Position numbers and translations under genes: made by a program. Shown here piece after piece: positions 35,911-41,159 of a DNA stretch of 41,159 nt. Each line of letters begins with the position of its first letter. Position 1 is the first letter of the stretch. The DNA is from CAZNXJ01 sp964577115 (GTDB taxonomy: Bacteria; Planctomycetota; Planctomycetia; Pirellulales; Pirellulaceae), in assembly GCA_964577115.1 (NCBI GenBank), contig CAZNXJ010000038.1, positions 1-41,159 on the forward strand, written 5' to 3'. The notes under the pieces are model-generated. The model did not search any database. It was not told where the DNA came from and was given only the letters and a program-made list of their open reading frames with translations.

Positions 35911-36741
35911 ATGGCCATCACGCTTCGCCTCAAACGTCAGCCAACCGTGCCTCTCGAAGCCGAGGTGCTGTCGCCCGACGTTCTCGCGCCGCTTTCTTAC
36001 GAGGAAATCCGGTCGCTGAAGGTCTATCACGGGAAGCGCCAGCTGCCGCTCAGCGATTTCTTCGATATCGACGGCGAGCGCAGTGAGGATCTCGTCCTTC
36101 ATGGCTCGCTGCACAAGGTACGCTGGATTGGGCGAGCCATGTCGCGAGGTAGCGTGACCATTCACGGCACGGTCGGCATGCACCTCGGCGCGTATATGAA
36201 GGGGGGCCGAATTGAAGTTTTCGGCAACGCCGGCGATTGGATCGGCGCAGAAATGAAGCAGGGGCTGATCCACATCCACGGCCATGCCGGTGGTCAGATC
36301 GGCGCCGCGTATCGAGGCTCCCTGGCCGGCATGAAGAACGGCACGATCATCGTCGACGGTTCGGCCGGCCTGGAAGTAGGCATGCGGATGCGCCGCGGCA
36401 CGATTGTACTCGGTGGCCCGGCCAAGGACTTCACCGGCTTACAGATGAAAGGGGGCACGATTGTGCTCCGCGAAGGCGCGGAAATTCGTACGGGCGCCTG
36501 GATGAATCGCGGTACGATCATCTCGCTCAAACCGCTCGCCCTTATGCCCACGTTTATCCGCACGGCCGATGCGAACCCGCTGTTTCTCAACCTGCTGGCA
36601 AGACACCTGGCGTCGTTCGGTATCGAGCTGCCGCACCAGACGGAGGAAGGCGTCTATGCGCACTATAGTGGCGACCGGGCGGTGTCCGACAAGGGGGAAA
36701 TCCTCGTCTGGCAGCCCGCGTCGAACGGATCGGGCGTCTGA
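35911..36741 (+). CDS. fwdC: Formylmethanofuran dehydrogenase subunit C
   Basis: A 276-aa subunit with a right-handed beta-helix of Gly-rich repeats, like the glutamate synthase C-terminal domain: GSVTIHGTVGMHLGAYMKGG, RIEVFGNAGDWIGAEMKQG, IHIHGHAGGQIG, IIVDGSAGLEVGMRMRRG, IVLGGPAKDFTGLQMKGG and IVLREGAEIRTGAWMNRG. In the family FwdC is the scaffold next to FwdA. The C-terminal 70 residues match the usual FhcC/FwdC tail (MPTFIRTADANPLFLNLLARHLASFGIELP). It is the last gene of the operon; its stop is only 8 nt from the stop of the convergent DoxX-like gene. The formyltransferase (ftr/fhcD) is not in this window. Confidence 0.93.
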   Translation: MAITLRLKRQPTVPLEAEVLSPDVLAPLSYEEIRSLKVYHGKRQLPLSDFFDIDGERSEDLVLHGSLHKVRWIGRAMSRGSVTIHGTVGMHLGAYMKGGRIEVFGNAGDWIGAEMKQGLIHIHGHAGGQIGAAYRGSLAGMKNGTIIVDGSAGLEVGMRMRRGTIVLGGPAKDFTGLQMKGGTIVLREGAEIRTGAWMNRGTIISLKPLALMPTFIRTADANPLFLNLLARHLASFGIELPHQTEEGVYAHYSGDRAVSDKGEILVWQPASNGSGV

Positions 36742-36749
36742 GAAAAGGG

Positions 36750-37241
36750 CTAGCCTTCCGCTAAATTGGAACCGCTCTGCCACGCTGGCCGCACGGCCAT
36801 CCACCAGATCCACGCGATGATGAACAACTGGTGGGGCACTCGGATGAGAAGATAAATAGGTCCCCATTCGTGTCCACCCAATTCGACGCGGTTCACTGCG
36901 GCATACACATTGATCGGCAGGAACAAGAGGAGCATCACGATCAGGCCCCAACCGACGGGTCTTTGCATCCGAGGGATCAACACGGCGATGGCGGCCATGA
37001 ATTCAATAATCCCGCTGACATAGACAATGGAAACGCGCCAGGGCACCCAGGATGGCAGCATCGTAGCCATGGGCTCGGTCAGCAGAAAATGGCCGATCCC
37101 GGTGAAGACGAACAGGAGTGCGATGCCGACGCAGCCCAGCTGATTCACATTCGCCACTGATCGGCCGGTCCATCGGTTCAGCAGTGCGCCGGCAAGAGCG
37201 GGTGTCACCAAGAGGCCGATCATGATTGCAAGCGTCGTCAT
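36750..37241 (-). CDS. DoxX-like integral membrane protein
   Basis: A 163-aa membrane protein with at least four hydrophobic segments: LAIMIGLLVTPALAGALL, VGIALLFVFTGIGHFLL, VSIVYVSGIIEFMAAIAVLI and WGLIVMLLLFLPINVYAAV, then a last segment near LFIIAWIWWMAV. The FTGIGHFLLTEP and SGIIEFMAAIAVLIPRMQRPVGW blocks fit the DoxX/DoxD-like family. The start ending at 37241 follows AAGGAG. The function of the family is poorly known; roles with quinones or thiol stress have been proposed. It probably follows the DinB-like gene as one unit (31-nt gap). Confidence 0.85.
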   Translation of the reverse strand: MTTLAIMIGLLVTPALAGALLNRWTGRSVANVNQLGCVGIALLFVFTGIGHFLLTEPMATMLPSWVPWRVSIVYVSGIIEFMAAIAVLIPRMQRPVGWGLIVMLLLFLPINVYAAVNRVELGGHEWGPIYLLIRVPHQLFIIAWIWWMAVRPAWQSGSNLAEG

Positions 37242-37272
37242 GGCGTTCCGCGCTCCTTCCAATAGCGACTCG

Positions 37273-38124
37273 TCAGGCCATAACCGACACCATATCGAGC
37301 ACATGACTGCCGAGCACTACGTCGCCGTCGATGCGAATACCTGGAAAACGGCGGATGGCTGCGGCTCGGTCGAGCCGTTTCGTGAAGAGCCGCCACGCCG
37401 AGTCCTGGCTGATCGTGAAATGGGCGGTGGGAGTGTTCGTAGTGTCACGTGTTAGAAGCCACGCTGAACCCGAGCGAGTAACGTACCATTCTCCACCGGC
37501 GTCGCCCGTGATCGTGACTCGGACGGTACTCGCCTGCGGTGCGTCGACGTGCCGGAAGGTGTACGGCAAGGCGCGCATGAAAACGTCGAGACACGGATGG
37601 AACAGCCGCCGCTCGGTGATCGAACTCGGCCGTCCCGTCGCATCAAAGATTTGCTGCGTATGATGCCACTTTTCCGTGTAATCCCTTGCGACGTCCATCC
37701 AGTTTTCGGATCGCTCTTCGCCCGCCCATGCCACCGGAAAAATGGCCGGAGCGAACGGATCAAGTGACTCAAACAGATCCGCCAGTTGCTCGTCGGCCCA
37801 CGTGAGTAGGGCGACGAGCACCTTGGGGCTGAGCCGGCGCGTGGCGGTTTCCCATTCGGCATTGAGGCGGTTCAGGAAATCCACCAGCGATTCGTCGGAC
37901 TGGGGCTGGCCGGATCCGTCCGGGGGCAACCAGGCGTCACGTTGCAGCGAAAGACGCCGTAAGCTTCCATCAAGCAGGTGCGAAGCGATGTCTTTGACGC
38001 AGCGTTTCGAGCTTGAGGTGGGGAGGTGCCATTCCTCGGGTTCGAGCGATTGCAGGAGGGCTACGAGGCGCTGACTTACGTCGCGGAAAAGATGAGCAAC
38101 ATGGATGGGCGGAGGGGATGTCAT
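37273..38124 (-). CDS. DinB/mycothiol-dependent maleylpyruvate isomerase-like protein
   Basis: A 283-aa soluble protein. AAGGAGG 8 nt before the ATG ending at 38124 fixes the start. Residues 1-170 are a four-helix DinB/MDMPI-type domain: LVALLQSLEPEEWHLPTSS, VKDIASHLLDGSLRRLSLQRDAW with a metal-type His, and VARDYTEKWHHTQQIFDATGRP with the second histidine pair. Residues 180-283 look like the SCP2-like C-terminal domain of that family (VRVTITGDAGGEWYVTRSGSAWLL ... GIRIDGDVVLGSHVLDMVSVMA). Such proteins use thiol cofactors or metals; the substrate here is unknown. Confidence 0.82.
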   Translation of the reverse strand: MTSPPPIHVAHLFRDVSQRLVALLQSLEPEEWHLPTSSSKRCVKDIASHLLDGSLRRLSLQRDAWLPPDGSGQPQSDESLVDFLNRLNAEWETATRRLSPKVLVALLTWADEQLADLFESLDPFAPAIFPVAWAGEERSENWMDVARDYTEKWHHTQQIFDATGRPSSITERRLFHPCLDVFMRALPYTFRHVDAPQASTVRVTITGDAGGEWYVTRSGSAWLLTRDTTNTPTAHFTISQDSAWRLFTKRLDRAAAIRRFPGIRIDGDVVLGSHVLDMVSVMA

Positions 38125-38195
38125 GTGGCTAGCCTCCTTTTCTTCCATTCGCCGCAGTCAACCTCCCACTCAAGGCGGTTCATGCATTGCCCGAA

Positions 38196-39548
38196 TCACA
38201 GGTGTTGCTGACGAAGCGCATTCAGTTGTGATTCCAGTTCGGAGGCGATGTCAACGGTGTACTCCGAAGACGCACGCGTTAGTTGCCGGAGCGGTTCTGG
38301 CAGGGATCGAAGCTGTTCTGCGGCATAGTCACGGGACTCGCAAAGGTTCGGCAGGGCGCCGGCCATGCGCTGCCCTTTGCGGACAACTTGTTTGAGCAGC
38401 CCTTCACCCGGCAGCTTCGCGCCGGCCGGGGCGAGTACGTCACGGTCGTAGGCACTGCCGACGGTCTGGCGAAAAATCTGCTTCCGGCCCGGATAGATCA
38501 CCTTGCTCGACGACAGTTTCGTGCGCGGCCGGCCATCGTATTCGACCAGCTTGTAGGCCATGTCGAGTGCCGGAGCGTCGCTGCTGACAGCCAGCGACGT
38601 CCCCACGCCGTAGCCGTCGATGGGCGCTTGTAGCTCGGCGAACTGGGCCAGCTTGTACTCGTCAAGTCCTCCGGAGGCGACAATCTGCACATGCTGAAGC
38701 CCCGCATCGTCGAGGATCCGGCGGCTTTGCCGTGACAGCTCGACTAAATCACCGGAGTCCAAGCGGATGGCCCGCACGCGAAATCGATCTCCCATTTTGC
38801 GGCGTAGTTCGACAACCTTCTGAACTCCCTCAATCGTGTCATAGGTGTCGACGAGCAGCGTCGACTCGGGGAAGCTATCGAGAAAGCTCGCAAACGCGGC
38901 GAGCTCGTCACCGTGGGCCTGAATATAGCTGTGCGCCATAGTGCCGAAGATCGGAATCCCATAGCGGCGGCCGGCCGCCATCAACGACGTGCCGTCACAG
39001 CCGGCCAGGTACGCCGACCGAGCGACAATCATCCCGGCATCAATGCCGTGGGCGCGGCGCGAACCGAAATCAATGACGCGCCGCCCACCGGCAGCAAGTA
39101 CGATGCGTGCGGCTTTGGTGGCCGCAAGGCTGGCGAAATGAATCTGGTTGAGCACCAGCGTTTCGATCAGTTGCGCCTCGGGCAGCGGTGCCACGACTTG
39201 CACAAGAGGTTCGTGGGGAAATACGAGGGTGCCTTCAGGCACCGCCCAGACGTCGCCGGTAAAGCGGAAATCGGCCAGATGATGGAGAAATTCTTCGCTG
39301 AACCGTTCGTCTGCGCGGAGGTATTCAAGATCATCCGCAGAGAACTGTAGTCCCTCCAAGGCGTCCAGCAGCGGGGCCAGCCCGGCAGCCATCACGAAGT
39401 TCCGCTCGGCAGGCAGCTCTCGGAAGAAAAGCTCAAACACGGCTGGCGCCGTCATGCCCTCCCGCAGGTAGGCCTGGACCATCATCAGCTCGTAGAGATC
39501 GGTAAAGAGCGCCAGCCCGCCCGGTTCGCCTTGCGATACCTCTGCCAT
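38196..39548 (-). CDS. pncB: Nicotinate phosphoribosyltransferase
   Basis: A 450-aa enzyme that makes nicotinate mononucleotide from nicotinate and phosphoribosyl pyrophosphate in NAD salvage. Motifs: LFTDLYELMMVQAYLREGM and VFELFFRELPAERNFVMAAGL at the N-terminus, IDFGSRRAHGIDAGMIVARSAYLAGCDGTS with the catalytic-loop region, GTMAHSYIQAHGDELAAF (phospho-His candidate), LLVDTYDT, IRLDSGDLVELS and YGVGTSLAVSSDAPALDMAYKLVEY. Two ATGs stand in tandem; the second (39548) has the better 6-nt spacing from AGGAG. It lies 9 nt downstream of pncA, so the two are co-transcribed. Confidence 0.95.
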   Translation of the reverse strand: MAEVSQGEPGGLALFTDLYELMMVQAYLREGMTAPAVFELFFRELPAERNFVMAAGLAPLLDALEGLQFSADDLEYLRADERFSEEFLHHLADFRFTGDVWAVPEGTLVFPHEPLVQVVAPLPEAQLIETLVLNQIHFASLAATKAARIVLAAGGRRVIDFGSRRAHGIDAGMIVARSAYLAGCDGTSLMAAGRRYGIPIFGTMAHSYIQAHGDELAAFASFLDSFPESTLLVDTYDTIEGVQKVVELRRKMGDRFRVRAIRLDSGDLVELSRQSRRILDDAGLQHVQIVASGGLDEYKLAQFAELQAPIDGYGVGTSLAVSSDAPALDMAYKLVEYDGRPRTKLSSSKVIYPGRKQIFRQTVGSAYDRDVLAPAGAKLPGEGLLKQVVRKGQRMAGALPNLCESRDYAAEQLRSLPEPLRQLTRASSEYTVDIASELESQLNALRQQHL

Positions 39549-39557
39549 CATGCACTC

Positions 39558-40121
39558 CTAGTGGAGAATCGCACCTGCTTGTTCCATTTCCTCCAGGGCC
39601 CGTCGGCCGTTCTCTTCGTCCACGGGCGCGGTTCCTGCAACAATCACGTGCACGTCAAATCCGGCTGTTAACGCGTCGAGCACGGACGCTCGCACACAGA
39701 CCTCCAGAGCGACGCCGCCAATCCACAACCGGCGGATGCCTCGTTGTTTGAGTAGCTCGGCAAGTCCGCTGTTATCGAAGGCCGAGTACTGATCGGTGTC
39801 CGGCGCGTCACCTTTGCTGACAATGACTACGTCGTCTGGAAGACGGAGTTCTTCGCAGAACTCGGCCCCTTCCGTGCCCTGTACGCAGTGGACCGGCCAG
39901 GGCCCGCCGCGTTCACGAAAGCTGACATGCTCGGGAGGATGCCAATCCCGCGAGGCAACAATTAGGATACGGGCCGCTTGGGCGGCTTCGATCCACGCGC
40001 TGAGCTCTTTCAGCACGCCGGTACAGTCCGTTACGGGGAGCGCTCCGTCCGGAGGGCAGAAGTCTTTCTGCATATCCACAATGAGCAGTGCATCATCCGG
40101 CCTGAATTCGGGCAAGGCCAT
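39558..40121 (-). CDS. pncA: Nicotinamidase (isochorismatase family)
   Basis: A 187-aa enzyme that turns nicotinamide into nicotinate. The catalytic triad is visible: Asp16 in LLIVDMQKDF, Lys103 in IVSKGDAPD and Cys142 in GGVALEVCVRASVLDA. The metal-binding set Asp59, His61 and His65 lies in SRDWHPPEHVSF, and WPVHCVQGTEGAEF is the usual following block. AAGGA lies 6 nt before the ATG. Its product is the substrate of the next gene, pncB, so the pair forms a compact NAD-recycling operon. Confidence 0.95.
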   Translation of the reverse strand: MALPEFRPDDALLIVDMQKDFCPPDGALPVTDCTGVLKELSAWIEAAQAARILIVASRDWHPPEHVSFRERGGPWPVHCVQGTEGAEFCEELRLPDDVVIVSKGDAPDTDQYSAFDNSGLAELLKQRGIRRLWIGGVALEVCVRASVLDALTAGFDVHVIVAGTAPVDEENGRRALEEMEQAGAILH

Positions 40122-40357
40122 GGCGTTCCTTCCGCGAGCTTCCGGGGACAGGCTTGTTAGTTGTTTCTTCCGAACGACGAACGAGCGGCGCCGAGCTGCG
40201 CAGCGCTACGTCGAGCAATCTCTAGGCCATCGCTCCCGGACGCAAGTCCGAGACGATCCATTCGCCGGTCGCTTTATCGGACGAGGCGACCATCGAACGT
40301 CGTCCCTACAACATAAGGCGGTGAGAAAACGACAAACAACGGCCATCGCCTAATCCC

Positions 40358-40417
40358 TCCGTGCGTCGAAACAGACACCGCGTGGACACGCAAGTCAGCG
40401 GAAAGCTGACGCACGGA
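40358..40417. repeat. 60-nt inverted repeat able to form a three-way junction
   Basis: TCCGTGCGTC (40358-40367) is perfectly complementary to 40408-40417. Inside are two short hairpins: GCGT-GGAC-ACGC (40380-40391) and CAGC-GGAAA-GCTG (40396-40408, sharing one base with the outer helix). It could be a structured RNA or a DNA element; the strand is unknown. Confidence 0.4.
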
Positions 40418-40760
40418 TCGTAGTCGAGACGTTTTCCGCACCAGCCGGCAAAAGGCAAAAAGGTAGGTACAATTTTCCAACGTGTACCCGCTTTTGATGG
40501 AACATCACTTGGACGGATCGAGCCTCAGAGCCGCCGCCAACGCCACCGCCGCACGATCCACGGCCCCATCGAGAAAGGGACGCGTGTGGCAGATGGACTC
40601 ACAGCCAGAGTTGGGGGGTACGATGAATGCGGCGTTCGGGCGAGCGTCAGCCGCATCGAGAGCGGCAAGGAGACGGTCGAAACGCCGATTCGGGTTCCCC
40701 CGCGTGCCATGCGGTTCGCGCATCCATCCGCGCCTCGCCCCGCCTCCGAATCCGCGTAAT

Positions 40761-40859
40761 CAACCGGCCTGCCGCGAAGCGGCGGCCATCGCGTGGCCCC
40801 GCCGAACGGCGAACCGCGAAGCGGTGGATCCCAAGGTAGCCCAGGGGAAGGGCCGCAGG
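40761..40859. repeat. Direct repeat, copy A
   Basis: About 99 bp beginning CAACCGGCCTGCCGC, with a second copy 297 bp to the right (41058-41156) differing at only a few positions. It includes GCGGTGGATCCCAAGGTAGC. It overlaps the left part of a strong hairpin (40840-40873). Confidence 0.85.
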
Positions 40860-40873
40860 CCCGCACCCCTGGG
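40840..40873. repeat. Hairpin linked to the direct repeat
   Basis: CCCAGGGG (40840-40847) pairs with 40866-40873, and inside it GGGCC (40850-40854) pairs with GGCCC (40858-40862) around a 3-nt loop. In copy B the left part of the same hairpin is present up to the window edge. Such palindromes suggest a dispersed repeat family. Confidence 0.65.
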
Positions 40874-41057
40874 TGGGAAACGGCGAAACGCGCTCACACC
40901 GGGGCCATGCGGTTAACGCATCGACCGACGCCGCCCATCGAACAACCCGTGCGCAACGGGGCCTCTCAATAATCCAACCCTGCGTCGGGCATGAAAAAAA
41001 CGGCGTTGCACGCCGCGCCCCACCATCGGCGCCGCCCATCCCCGCCAACTCGCCGAC

Positions 41058-41156
41058 CAACCGGCCTGCCGCAACGCGGCGGCCATCGTGTGACCCCGCC
41101 GAAACGCGAACCGCGAAGCGGTGGATCCCAAGGTAGCCCAGGGGAAGGGCCGCAGG
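41058..41156. repeat. Direct repeat, copy B
   Basis: Second copy of the repeat at 40761-40859, at an offset of exactly 297 bp, with a handful of substitutions (for example GCAACGC for GCGAAGC) and no length change. The similarity runs to the window edge, so the array may continue. Confidence 0.85.
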
Positions 41157-41159
41157 TCC

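Larger units (their letters stand above)
40122..41159. other. Gene-free right end with repeats
   Basis: I see no credible gene in this 1-kb stretch. Frames that stay open are Arg/Pro/Ala-rich and follow the GC-rich repeats rather than any protein family. It contains the inverted-repeat element at 40358-40417 and two copies of a direct repeat in its right half. The promoter of pncA-pncB probably lies near its left end, but no box is clear. Confidence 0.55.

Noticed and set aside
40358..40417. Hammerhead ribozyme, since GAAA follows the left arm and CTGACG precedes the right arm
   Set aside because: The CUGANGA core lacks its final A (a C is present), stem I cannot form without using core bases, and stem III would have only two pairs.
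40482..40916. Possible 144-aa protein in the right-end region
   Set aside because: Composition is Arg/Pro/Ala-rich, it runs through the direct repeat and hairpin, and no ribosome site or family match is seen.

Overview
The window reads as high-GC chromosomal DNA from a planctomycete, probably of the Pirellulales type. The clues are family-level. There is a giant secreted protein that joins a ceramidase-like domain to a PVC-type 'membrane-bound dehydrogenase', HEAT repeats and a cytochrome c. There are serine/threonine kinases paired with an ECF sigma factor, a planctomycete-type secreted protein of unknown function, a DUF3127 protein, and tetrahydromethanopterin/methanofuran-type C1 genes in what is otherwise a bacterial gene set. 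No rRNA, tRNA, IS element or CRISPR array was recognised.

Layout. 1-2.7 kb: 3' part of a repeat adhesin ending in a strong terminator. 2.7-7.2 kb: secreted esterase-like hydrolase, glutamate dehydrogenase, an unknown secreted protein, and a DUF3127 protein with an SSB-like acidic tail. 7.5-11.6 kb: K+/H+ antiporter, a GreA C-terminal-domain protein and a tandem universal stress protein. 11.6-19.2 kb: small secreted protein, the 1563-aa ceramidase/dehydrogenase/cytochrome fusion and an M3 metallopeptidase. 19.4-23.4 kb: ECF sigma factor and a two-kinase receptor with an extracytoplasmic solute-binding domain. 23.7-29.9 kb: a four-gene type VI secretion-like operon of VgrG, an FHA protein, a PAAR protein with a putative metallopeptidase toxin end, and a fused TssB/TssC-like sheath protein. 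30-31.7 kb: RNA 3'-phosphate cyclase and a TM2 protein. 31.9-36.7 kb: formylmethanofuran dehydrogenase genes fwdD, fwdB, fwdA and fwdC. 36.7-40.1 kb: DoxX-like protein, a DinB/maleylpyruvate-isomerase-like protein, and an NAD-salvage pair pncA-pncB. 40.1-41.2 kb: gene-free DNA with a long direct repeat.

The most interesting result is in fwdB. The gene appears to be cut in two by a TGA at 33149-33151, but the frame continues without a shift. The TGA sits exactly where the family has its catalytic Cys or selenocysteine (context S-L-U-H-G-P). A 7-bp stem-loop of the bacterial SECIS type starts 18 nt after the TGA. I read this as a selenocysteine-containing formylmethanofuran dehydrogenase in a bacterium. 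The iron-sulfur cysteines and a separate FwdD subunit are both present, which suggests a redox-active complex rather than the purely hydrolytic complex described in methylotrophic proteobacteria. An 80-nt nested stem-loop lies in the gap just before fwdB and may be a cis-regulatory RNA.

Second in interest are the type VI-like operon, with its candidate effector and fused sheath protein, and the dual-kinase receptor, whose second kinase has DPG in place of DFG.
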